A stretch of 64,000 nucleotides of DNA from Margaritifera margaritifera (taxonomy: Eukaryota > Mollusca > Bivalvia > Unionida > Margaritiferidae), in the NCBI GenBank assembly GCA_029931535.1, contig JAQPZY010001664.1, positions 1,296,501-1,360,500 on the forward strand, written 5' to 3'. Below are positions 23,315 to 35,786 of this stretch, piece by piece. The first letter of the stretch is position 1. Each line of letters starts with the position of its first letter. Under the pieces are notes generated by a model. The model was not told the DNA's origin, ran no database searches, and worked only from the letters and a program-made list of their open reading frames with translations. A program made the translations under genes and the position numbers.

Positions 23315-24526
23315 TTACTTGGCCTCGTTGTTTGCAGTGATCCATGATTTTTCAAGAATAAATACACATAAAGAGTTGTTAAACTTTAAGAATAAGAGAG
23401 GGGTTAGGATAGGAATTAAACTGAGATCAATTGAGAGCAGAGGAAAATATTCATTAGAAATTGGTTTTACTACCAATATGAAACGGCCCCATCAATTCAG
23501 CAGAGGTTATACAACGTTCAGACATCGCATGGCACATGATAAGGAACATGGCCGACATGCATGCTATAATTCATTGGTCAGCAATCTGTGCTCACAGGTC
23601 AACAGAGCGCACCAGGTAACATCAGATAAATTTGCTTTCAGATAGAAATACCTGTATTGGTCAACATATGGGTAGTGACTGTCCCATTTTTATTTTTATT
23701 TTTATCTATAAGCACATGAATTCATTTGTTAGCCAGACAGAATTTGTCCAATGTAAGGTACAGGGATTTTAAAAGAAATAATAAAAAAAAAATGAGTGAA
23801 TGAAAAATATAAATGTCACAAAAAGTGGTACAAATTTCCTGCTAAGCGACATGCTTGTTAGTCATATCTGAAGTAAGGTTGGCTTTGAAGACATATTTTT
23901 TTCATTGATTTAAACTGACTCTTTGCATTTGAAATTTGTACCTTTCTTGACTAATGCGAGATAGAAAGTTCGGTTAAGATAATACTATAACAGCATTGCA
24001 AGGGAAATAACTTAAAACTAAATTTGACAACAATATATGAGAGTTGTTTCCCTCTATTTCTTTGAACGATGCACAACCAAGCTTGAAGCTTACACCTTCT
24101 ATTTAAGTTGAATTCTAACACCACATGTAATATATTCAATGTTCCCATATACACCATTTCTTTGAGAAATCTTTGAGGACATTTTGTCATAAAGAAATAA
24201 AACCATGCAAAGACAAGTCAAACAAATCTTTAAAAAAACACTTCTGGTAGCTAAGGTTGGGGATCTAGCCGGTTGTCCCACGAAGAGTGTTTGAAAGTGC
24301 TTTCTAGGGCCATACACAAGTTTCTTTTCCAGCCCCAATTCAACGTCAAAAATTACAACAGCAACAGGAATATCAACAATGGGAAAGTTAAAGGAAATTT
24401 AAGCGAATTCATTTGAATGATATTTCTGATGATCCGTAAATGTTTGATTTGAAAATACAAGCAATACATCGTTGATTTATTTTTCATTCTCTCCAAGGCT
24501 TTACTAATAGTAACTGTTTACAAGCA
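21703..24526. other. Intergenic; (TA)n 22,757-22,821 and (CA)n 23,238-23,311
   Basis: No recognised gene. The plus frame 23,319-23,645 (108 codons, starting beside the CA repeat) has no family that I recognise and no splice context. Repeated ATTTCGTTATWTCGAAAT palindromes are at 22,283-22,345. Confidence 0.5.
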
Positions 24527-24677
24527 GGGCCGGATTAAGACCTTTAGAGGCCATAAGCACTGAAAAGATTTTGGTGCCCCCCCCCCCCCCCCGTAATTTC
24601 TCATTTTTTTTTTGGTGCCCCTGCTTTGATGGTGCCCTAAGACGTGCTTAGTCTGCCGATTGGGTAATCCAGCACTG
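24527..24677. mobile_element. Short MITE-like element, possibly hAT-type, degraded
   Basis: The left end CAGGGCCGGATTAAG and the right end GGTAATCCAGCACTG form an imperfect 14-bp terminal inverted repeat beginning with CAG. The interior contains G+C homopolymers and GGTGCCC duplicates. The flanking 8-mers do not match, so the target duplication is lost or the ends are misjudged. Confidence 0.45.
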
Positions 24678-24865
24678 GTTGCTATTGTTAGAACGGCGCG
24701 TCTTAGAAGAATATGCTCAATATTGTAGATGTCAGAGTATTTGTTGATATGAAAAAAGTTTTTCTATGGAGCTTTTGATAAAGCTGTGCATCACTAGCAA
24801 TTCTAATTTTAGCATGTTGGAAACAGGTGCAGTTTATAGACTTAAAAGCGAGTATATGATGGTAA

Positions 24866-24997
24866 TACCACTGTGAAATCAGTGATATTTGTTTGTAAAA
24901 TCTGTGAAATCAGTGATATTTGTTTGTAAAATCTGTGAAATCAGTGATATTTGTTTGTAAAATCTGTGAAATCAGTGATATTTGTTTGTAAAATCTG
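24866..24997. repeat. 31-bp tandem repeat, about 4 copies
   Basis: The unit is TCTGTGAAATCAGTGATATT followed by TGTTTGTAAAA. Copies are essentially perfect. Confidence 0.95.
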
Positions 24998-27900
24998 AGA
25001 AACGTCCCTATTTTACCCACATCTCAGCAAGATAAAATCAACACCGTGTCACTGAATGAGTTCAATATGTAAATCCCTAGCACGTGAGTGAAAAGTCTTG
25101 TTAAAATATGGATAACTTTTGTGGCTGAGAGTAAAATGCAATAGAATAAACATTCAAGTATAATAATCGGAGTTATTTCCCTTTACTTGGTCAACCAGGA
25201 AAAACAGCGAGAAGAGAGAAAGCGTGCTTTAGATAAAAAAGAATATACCAAAATTATAATAATAAATACCTTTTTGTATGTTTTGCAAGGTAATCGATCT
25301 TTCGATCATCAACGAAATTAAGTTCATCGCCGAAAAGCACAATATGGTATACATTTGTTAAACTGACATGCCATCAGGAACCGTGAATCAACTCTTTCAA
25401 CCTGTCTTCAGCAGAATGTCAGGAGCCTTAAGCAGAATTGTAGAATAAATGCGAGATTTTGTCGAATTTGACAGTTAGGTTGAATTGGGCAAGCTAATCC
25501 TGAATATCAAGCCATCTAAGTCTGAAGAATGCTTTAATTTCGATATGAAAGCTTTATAATGTAAATGCGAATATATGGTTCCTAGGTAGAACTACCACAT
25601 ATCTGAGATTACTGATGATCATGTCTATTACTGCTGACCTTCAATTGAACGTGCTGTCTTAGCCAAAGATATCTATCGTTCTTTCAAAGTATTTTATCAG
25701 TAAGAAATAATAATAATAATAATAAGTTAAACCTACAATTAACCATCTCTTCTTCTTCGTCTTCTTTGTTATCTTCTTATTCTTTCCTGCATTACATTAT
25801 ATGTCTAAGGCCTTATTTCAAGGTAGTCATCAGATTGTCCAGTTTATTTATTTGTTCTTCACAATATGGATTTGTTTTCGATTTAGCAAAATAAAATCCA
25901 AATCTTCTTCCTGCCTTGGGAAAAAAAGCAACAAGAATAAGTATTTCTTATTGTTCTTCTTGTGGGCTCCATTCTCGTGCAGGTTTTGCTCCTCTCATGG
26001 AAAGGTCTTTTGCTGTGTTTGGTAATAGAAGTCTGCGTTTGAATTACGAAATAGCAACGATTTCCATTATGTTTCAACTGATTCTGAGGTGTCACAGACC
26101 TAGGGAACAATGGCAACAAGTTTGCATTAATAAATGCAACATGTGTATGTAAAGACAATAGTTTAGTAACAACATTCGAATAGTACCAGGGAAAATGACA
26201 TAAAACTCGAAAGGTAAAGTTTTATATCGATCAAGAACCGGAAAAACGGTGAACATTACTTAAAATATTTTGGAGGCTCAATTCACAGACCTCGAATTTC
26301 TGACGAAACAAGCCGTCAAGAAGTATGCATTCATCAAAACTCCATCCAGGAGCCTTAGAAACACAAGACGGTGTTTACCATACACAATGTCTGTTCCACT
26401 GACATCGATGAATAGAGAAAGCAAACACTAATTAAATAAATCCATCGTATTGTTACTAGAACAAGTGACATCACTTACAGATACAACACGGGAGAGTGAA
26501 AATGTAGCAACATCATTCAATTCAGTAGCATTCTGGAGATAGAAGTTTAAAAAGGTATACACGCTTGAAACAATTTATGTTGGATGTGCACATTCCAAGA
26601 AAAATGTATGGCACACTCTCACGAAATGCAAGCCCAGATACAGAACTGAGTTGCGTAGCTATTATCTTTTTGTTCTTGACATAGATATGCTGGATACAAG
26701 AAAGAGTATTTCTTGAACCATGCTGAAAATAACATATAACAGTATAATTTAGTAGTTGTTCCACTTTTCTAAAAAGATGGTTGTCATAATGCTGGGCGGT
26801 TCTCCTATTAAACATGATGAAGCAAAATAATTTAAGACTGAAGGCAAATCAAACTATCCAGAAATTATTCATATTGGATAAGTTGCAGATATTACTTTCG
26901 TGAGTACAGCAAAGTTAAAACAGTTGGCAGTCACCTAACTTGTTTCGTTACTACTGGCATCATGTGCACGACCCTCTCAACAAAATCCAGTGGAATTTTG
27001 CCATTGATGAAAAACTTGTACAATATTGTCTCTCTTTTTGACATCACGATTATTGTAACACTATGAAGAGATTCATTGGAACATAAGCTTGAGAAAGAGG
27101 ATGGAATATTCAAAAGTTACCCGGCTTGAAGTAAACCGACAGAAACGCATTTAATTGTGACAGGATGGCTAATCTTTAATTGCGAAATGCGTGTACTTTA
27201 TAATAAGCAAACACAAAACGAGGAAGTCTAAATGAGCTATTTGAGTTTGGATAGCCATTATATGACTTCTATTCAACGACTCCGGTAATAATAGCAATAT
27301 TACGCAGACCAGAATTGCTGAACGACTATAATACCAAAAAGACAATGTTAACAATTTTAATCATAATCTACATGCGCCGCAGGCTAGAGAGATATGCACG
27401 GAAAGTGTTACATCATGGTCACAAAACCTAGCTTTAGGTCCAAATGGACAAGTTTGAGACGTAATGATCCTCACTCGAATAGCACGGATACACAAATAAA
27501 GAATACAAATGTAATTCTTAACTTCCTGTATATGTGTTCGTTAGTTACGAAGTTTACAGTTCTCTATGATAAAACTGCTGGAGCTATTCGAGAAAAATCG
27601 GGATGACTTCGTCGTTGAGAATGTGTTGAAAATAGCCCGGTAAACAAACTGGAAAAGACGTATTTGACAAAAAGCTGCATGAGGGACATTGAGAAGAAGT
27701 GCAGGAAAAGAGAAAGCGTTTGCACCGTGGCAACTCCAAAAGGTTCCGATAAACTGCCTATTCATCAGACAACCTTACATTTACAAAGAGACAGACTGGT
27801 AAGAAAAGCGAGAAGGTTAGTACTCCCCCGAGACACGCATAGCTTTACCTTGACATCTGCAAATACGTATGACATGTATACACTAAGGTCTAGAGATCCT

Positions 27901-28468
27901 TTCCATCTGAATTGCGTGTACGGGACTGGGAAACCATAGAATATTTAAAAAAAACTTTCATGGTAAGTGAGCACTGATATCAAGCTGACCTATTTTTTTC
28001 CCCAGTAATTTGGGCTACAGCTAATATTCTGAATATATGTTCTAATATATTCTATTTTCTAACCGTTTGTCAAATTAAATTCCCTCTCCTATCCCCCTCC
28101 CCAACACAGCAGCATACAATGTTTTAATTACTTAAGATGCAAAATTTCTGTATTTTATCCATTTTTTTTTTCTTCAATCCTTCTATACTCACATGTTTTC
28201 TTAGATGATATTATTGCTTTGCAAACTTATTGCGATACTCCAGGCAAATAACACTGCTCATTATTTTTTGCTTAGAAAATGATCCAGTTGTTAAAGACAC
28301 GAAACACCGCATCGTTTCATCATTCATTATCAATGAGATTTGTTTCAGACACATTGAATTTTGTTACCTACCGGTATATGTCTGGAGAATAGCACAATTA
28401 AAAGGAAAAGAAGCAATACTGCAAAACAATTGGTGACACATTTACAAAAAGTATATCTGTACAAATGC
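24998..28468. other. Intergenic, downstream of the IAP gene; no confident gene
   Basis: Several frames of 60-97 codons occur (for example 26,522-26,815 minus and 27,664-27,939 plus). The latter is followed by a good plus donor (TTTCATG/GTAAGTGAG at about 27,962), but an in-frame stop precedes it and no acceptor or domain is apparent. I do not call a gene. Confidence 0.4.
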
Positions 28469-28665
28469 TCATGACACATATGTCTTGACTCTTTCCTTGA
28501 TTGGTTTCCAGCATTCAGGGCACAGGGAGACCTCTTTCGAGCACTGTTCACACAAACAAAAGTGCGTACAAGGCAGTACAAGGATATTTCTTTGTCTTTC
28601 TCTGCAGCGTTTGCATATCATCTGAAACGTTAGTTTTTCATTCTCTTCCAAAATATGGCAGAACT
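28469..28665 (-). CDS. IAP exon F: C-terminal RING
   Basis: Acceptor TTTTTCTCCTATGCAG/AGTTC. It encodes C-x2-C-x11-C-x-H-x3-C-x2-C-x6-C-x2-C (CKRC, LPCTH, CEQC, CPEC) and a stop five residues after KERVKTYVS begins to match the usual IAP tail. No close AATAAA is seen within the first 60 bases downstream. Confidence 0.9.
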
Positions 28666-30711
28666 CTGCATAGGAGAAAAAGATGAAATAAAATTTAAAA
28701 CTCAGTTTATGCCTCTGTAAAATGTTCTTCTTGGTTCATAACGTTCAGATGTTAAAACTATCTCATAAGTGTTTTAGTTGGCATTTGAAAGTTACAGTAC
28801 ATTGAATCTATTAGGACACACTGTATCGTACCTAGTTATAGTGAATGATGCTTCCTGAAATTGTGCATACACGCGCGCGTGTGTGTGTGTCTGTGTGTGT
28901 GTGTGTGTGGGTGAATGCAGAGGCTTCGTTACTTAATTAATGTTATGAATGTAGTGTAGCAGATGAGGACAAACATATAAACATTTGAAGATGAATATAT
29001 CCCCCTCCCCCTGCCTCATTAAGTCCTAAAACATGACAAATAATAAATATAATTTTTAAATTATTACAAATAATAAATATATAATAACACTATGAACGTG
29101 TGTACAAATAATGTAAAAAGAAGCCCCAAGAAACTGACAAGGTTATAAATATGACGGAAAAATGAATGAACGAGAGGCAGAAACAAAAATAATACTTTTA
29201 ATCTATATTATTGAGATGGTTTAAGGTAATTTTCACCATGCTCCTCTTTTTTTAAAATACTTGTTCATGCGTATTTTCTCCATTAGTAAACAGGAAGAAT
29301 ACATATTCAATTAGATCATAATTGTGAGCCATCTTTGAGCAGTTTTAAGGCACTTATTGGACAAGAAATGTATACTGTACCATCATCTTTTGCCTCTGAC
29401 GTCAAAACTTTATTTGATTTGCATGCCTCTGACGTCAATGCTTTATTTGATTTGCATGCCTCTGACGTCAACGCTTTATTTGATTTGCACTCTGTCAACT
29501 GTTCTTCTGAAGATAACGTCTGGAAAGAAACTTCCTTTGACTTTGATACGATATCGTTTGTTTTAGTATTTTCTTTGCAGCTATGTGACGGCAGTATGAT
29601 TCCTTTGTCTTCCACGGAAATCAATACTTGAAGAATACCATCTGCGGTGAGCGCTGTTTGCCCTGTAAACAACCGTTTATACTAATGAAAGAATCACTGC
29701 ACCAATAAAAGGTCTCAAATACATCGACCATTTTCTTGCAGTTAAGTTTTATCATGATTAGCAGTAGTTGGCGGCGAATGGTAAAAGTTCATTTAAAGAA
29801 TAAAGAACATATATACAATAGGATCTATATATAGCAGAAAACAATAGGCACAAATCATGAGCATTGAGGGATTATTGTAGGCTGTCGTACAGATGCAGCT
29901 GAAGATAGGTGTAATTGTTGTTTCATTCAGTGGAAATAACGAAAACTGAGTTCGCCCTTAGGGACCGACCATATAATTTTCGGGGGTGGGGGTGGTGGAC
30001 TTTCTTTCGAACTAGGATATCTTTTTTCATTTACATCAAGATTATTTATTTTTTGTCAACTAATATAATGGATATATTGAGTTATTTTTTCTACAATTCA
30101 GAGCAAGAATATTTTTCAAGCTATTTGAGGGCCGAAAATTAGAAGGAAAAACAATTCCTAGGTGCGTCCCCCACACACTCACAGAAAATTAAATGGTCGG
30201 TCCCTTAGCAGACTAAAAATTGACGATTATCAAATATATCAAATGAAAATGTTAAGAAAAAGAACTTGGGATAACATAAATCATCAAGAAAAAAAAAAGC
30301 TGGGATAACAGAAAGCGTCAAGAAAAATAACAATTGGGATAACAGAAAGCGTCAAGAGGATCATGATATAAAGAAAAGTAAAATAAAGGGTTTCACTTCA
30401 CAGGATGGCACTTCTTATTTAGTACAGGTACAAATATATGGAAGACGGATATATAAATTTAAATATATGTCTCTTCTTTTTAATGCTGACATCTGATGAC
30501 ATGCTGTTGCTTGTGTTTATATGTTGTTTAAAATTTAAAATTTGCTAAATGATACATCGCTCGATTTTACTTAAGGCAAAAAAGACATTTCTAACCTTTA
30601 TCCCTCAATACCTTGATGGCCACCCTCACTTCATTTCTGGAGTACCCGAATTCTAGAACAGCCAAAGCTGCGGGTGTTGTCATATCCGATTCGGCCTCCT
30701 GCTTCTTTGGA

Positions 30712-30773
<62 letters not shown>

Positions 30774-33700
30774 CAGAGAGAAAGAGAGAGAGCAGACAGA
30801 CAGAGATGAGTTTTGTTTTATAAAATACTTAAAAAATGAATTACTAATAAATGTAATTTTTATCATGAAACCATTATTTCAATCATTTTAGTGTTAAAAA
30901 CATCGTTGCTTTTAATACAACACATATTGTCTTTTAGGAGCAGAGGATACTATCTTTTTTAATCGAAAAAAAGACGAATTAAGAATTCATGCTGTCCACA
31001 ATCTATTTTCCAGAATGATTCTTTAATATATTAAAACAGCTTTCGGAGTACAAAAAAAAAGTATTTTCACTGTGTAGAACTATTGCATAAAACAAAACAT
31101 GCTAGAACTTATTTAACTAAAGTCTATTCGTTTGGTGCTTCTTTAATCAACTTTTTTTTTTTTCTTTGTTCTGCTACAAGAAAGGAGGAAACCAAAGTAC
31201 ACTGCCCAATCCAAACGAATGAAGGTATAAATATGAAGGCATTGTCTGGATGGTATAGCACCATACTAGTCAGTGTGGCAGCAAAGCAGTATCCTTTCTC
31301 AAAAACATGTAAGGTCCCTGACACGAAATGTGACCAAGAGTGTACACATGTGTGGTCTAGTGGTTGCGATCTGAACATATACATTGCAGCTGCACGTACA
31401 GCACGTCAGACACATGAAGATGTATACGTGTGACATAACATATGTAAATGTCAGTAACGTACAAATGTCGAAGTAGAAACATTTCTGTTACTGTGCATAG
31501 AGCATACTGTAAAATCCGGCGCCGCTTTAGGGTACTCTCTGACTGATATCAAGGCCGACTTGGATAAAGTTTACATATTTAATTCGCTCTCATCCTACCA
31601 TTTTGAAGTGGTTTCATCGTTTTAAAGAAGATGACCCACGTTCTCGACAGGCCGTCGTCTGCTATTGGTGAGCGGGGAAGTGGCTGCTGTGAAGAGCTCA
31701 ACTGATGAAGATAATCGATACACGGTGGAATATATTTATATTATTACGGACAAAACTTCGTCAGCTGTTTGTAATATACTGAAGAATCACTTGAAGCTCA
31801 GAAAGGTTTGTGTATAATGTGTCTCACATTTGGTGGTGGTTGATCAAAAACATACTCTGGTTGAAATCGCCAAACAGCTACTTGCCAGATATGAAAAGAG
31901 TGACCAGAGACATTTGAATGAGATTTTCACAGGTGATGAAACACGGATTTACTTTTTTTAACCCCGAGTGGAGAGAAAATAATAAAGTCTGGGTCAGAGA
32001 AAATGAGCAGAGAACGTAAATCGCTGGACGTAGTCGGACTGTCAAGAGAGTGTTATACGCATTATTTTTCGGTACAAAAAGTCCAGTCATCCAGGTACCT
32101 AAGTCAGACTCTGTCACTGCACACTTTTATGTCTTCACAAGACGGCGTACCGACGAATATATCCGTCTTAACAGACTTCCTGAAGGAGCACAGCATCCAA
32201 ACTTTGCCTCATTCTCCATACTGTCCGGAATTAGCTCAAAGTTATTTTTGGTTGAATTGGGTTATCAAAGATTCGCTGAGCGGCAAACGATTTGAAAGCC
32301 ACCATGCGGGTAGAAGTGCAGTTTTCCAGTGTATCAGCAACATACCAAAAAGTGAATACAGAATGGCGTATAATAATTGGATAATCAGACTGAGAAAGTG
32401 TCCATAGGTGCATAGGTCCATGAGCACGTGCGCATGACGTCATATCTAAATAATTTTTAAACACCAATTGCAATTTTAAGTTTTTCAAATGATGATCATT
32501 GTTTTGCCATGGTATTTTCAGAGTAACTACTTTTTTGAACATTTTTAAATTTTTGGGCAAAAAAGAGGCCTTATAGTACCTATCCCTTTCCTCATCTTTT
32601 AGTGCAAACTGTTCAAGTGTCTAACGATTAGAATGGCACACATTCCCTAAGTCAGACAAGCTTAGCACAACGGATGTCATTATATAATTATAATCACATG
32701 ACTAACTAGTCCATCACATGATACCCGGAAAAAGACTGGCTAGCGGCCCATTGGTAGTTTGAGTAAACAACAAAAGCTTTCGGATCTACCGATTATTTTT
32801 TCAAAGGTACAAAAGATACATATACAATATCTACGTTTTATTTTATGTATATATAAGAAAATATTTCACGAGTGAAGCGGGAAACATTGTATTGTCAGAA
32901 GTGACGAAGCCACGAGTGACAATACAAAATGTTTCCATTTCACGAGTGAAATATTTCCTTATATATCCCCCCCCCCCCCAATAAAAAAGTAGACTTTCTT
33001 TTTATTATATATTTTTAAAGGCAAAACCCGTCGATTTGCATGGACTTTTTCTCCATTATGTGCCAATGCGATTAACGGCTGCATTACTACATGGATAAAA
33101 AGAAGTTCCAAAATTTACAATAAGTTTAGAACAGCAACCTTTTACAAATTTAGCTTGTCAAATAACGTTGTATCGAACGAAAATAAAGAGATTTTTATTT
33201 TCGTTAACATATTTCTTGCACAGATTTACACAGTGAGCATTGTTGCGGTTGATGTGGTGAAGAAACATAACAGAGCGGTCACATCTGACAGATTTCAGAG
33301 CGTAACATTTTTAAACAAAATATTTTAATGATTATGAGTTTGTTTATATGGATTTTAGTTCTTTATTTTGTTCATTTCTGCATTCAAATATTTTACCTTG
33401 CCAAGCTTGCAGTCAAGTTCGGTAACAGTACTGCACCCAAATTTCGATTCTTACTTAATTTCGGTTTGCAATCAACACTCATCAATGCCCGATTTATCCG
33501 TCGTTTTCAAGCATGATTATGATTGTGTTGAGAGTTAGAACCTCTACTTAAGCAATTTTATTACTATATTTCTCGTAGAATGTAAAAGGCATACGATACT
33601 GTATGGGTGACAGAATTTTGAAAAGCAACAGTTCTTTAAGCTCAGTCACTACTAATTTGCAGGATTAATGTTGAAAACTAATTAAAAAAACGTTTATACT

Positions 33701-33785
33701 TGAAGCCTACTTTTTATTCTTTGGAGTTCGTTTTGAAGTCAATTTTTCCCGTTGGCGCCTCCTTAATGATTAACTAAATGTATAC

Positions 33786-33852
<67 letters not shown>

Positions 33853-34392
33853 AAATGCACTTGATCCCAAGAGTTCATGATTGTCAGAACGATTACCAAT
33901 ATGAAACAAGAGTCATGTAGAACTGATACTTCCCACTTGTTCTTCCCCTTTTGTAAAGAATCCTACTGTAAGTACCCAACGGTCCAATAGTCTCATGTTG
34001 TATACTACTTATGCTAGGACCATATGGTCCATTACACCATCAATTTACACACTACTTATGCCACACTTGGTTTCTATGTAGTATAAAATAAATACTGAAC
34101 GCAGAATAGGCACCTCCACACAAGTTGCTTGACATCTGTAAAAAGTTTAGTTGAAATATCATAAACATGTTGAGGGTCATGCTCCCGAAACGACAGACTG
34201 ATATATCCATACCTATATTCCCCACCCCAGTATTAGATGCTATGCTTGGGATGTTTTCCTTTGTTCTAGGTCACTCTTCATAGTTCGATCAATAAATCAG
34301 GACTTGTCGATCGTTTCACAAACATATTTAGTCCTTTCATAAAGTGCTAACTTAAAAGGCTAGTTTACAATAGTTTTGTACTGTGTTGACAG

Positions 34393-34435
<43 letters not shown>

Positions 34436-34932
34436 TTTTTTAGGTATTTGCTGCTACTGTATATTCATCGATAAAAAGTCTTGATTAGAGATGACGCCGC
34501 AATAGATTTTGGTAATATCAAACATCTCTTGAAAATGTCCGCTCACTTGGAACGAAATGTCATACCCACAGCCATTGATTTTCTTGAATTCACTTTTTAA
34601 GTGTTGGTAACCTCTTAGGGTACCTGGCTACGACACCAATGAAGCTTATAAACTTACTTCGTTCTTCAATAGTCAACTCATTAAGTCTCTCGGGAAGTAC
34701 GTTTGAGGAAGATTCCTTTCCACCAGAAGCCAAAGGTTTCTCTTCAAACTAACAAAAAAAAAAAAAAAAAACAGTTACATAGCGTCCAGAATCTCTGACT
34801 GGATCAGTAAAAGTCAGAGGGAATGCAATGCAAATATCGAAACACGGGCGACAATATAATTCAAGACGTAGGTAATGGATCGTGTCAGATTTGAAAACCA
34901 CTACTGGACAATATGTTAATGCAGCTGGTGAA

Positions 34933-35004
<72 letters not shown>

Positions 35005-35704
35005 CTTGATCTAGTTAACATAATAAAACTGTGATTGATTTGATAACAAAAACTTCGATAATTGTATTTAACACTGTCCACTTTTTTCTTAATAACAAGA
35101 TATATTAAAATGATAAAAAAATAAATTGAACAGTTGTTGCATTAATAAAGTGGTGATTCACCTCATCAGACATAATACTGTCAAGCAAATAAATGACATG
35201 AATATAAATATCTTTCTGGTGGGTTAAACAAATATTTAAAAAAATCACCAACCTTACTGCTGCTCCCCTCAGCGTTTGTCTCCCTTCTCTGTGGTTTGTA
35301 GTTGTACTGCTCAAGGTGATGACAATCCGGAAACCATTTGTAATGTTCCACACAAGGATCATCTCCTGGTTCCCATCTCATTAAAATGCCATCGCATGCA
35401 TAACACCTTACGATGTCCTGATCACCTGGTCGAAGGTTTAGAGCACAAAAGACATTGTAAAAATTACTCGGATGTAAATTCAACTCCTATGGACTTGCGT
35501 TCGTCTTGCACGTATTTCAATAAGGATAGTGTGCAACAAAGGTGTTTTATCTCCATTTATAAGATGGAAATACATAGGTATTTCACTAGTGGCCAACACT
35601 CGAAGATCGCCAATACATTGATTCAAACCTTTGACTGCAGAAAATGCACTTATATTGGTTAACCCTATCCCAATTATTGGATCCTTCGAATCTGATTGGT
35701 GTGG

Positions 35705-35786
<82 letters not shown>

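Noticed and set aside
23319..23645. 108-codon plus-strand frame
   Set aside because: Starts at the end of a CA repeat, no recognised domain, no supporting signals.
27664..27939. Plus-strand exon with downstream donor near 27,962
   Set aside because: An in-frame stop lies before the donor and no acceptor or homology is seen.
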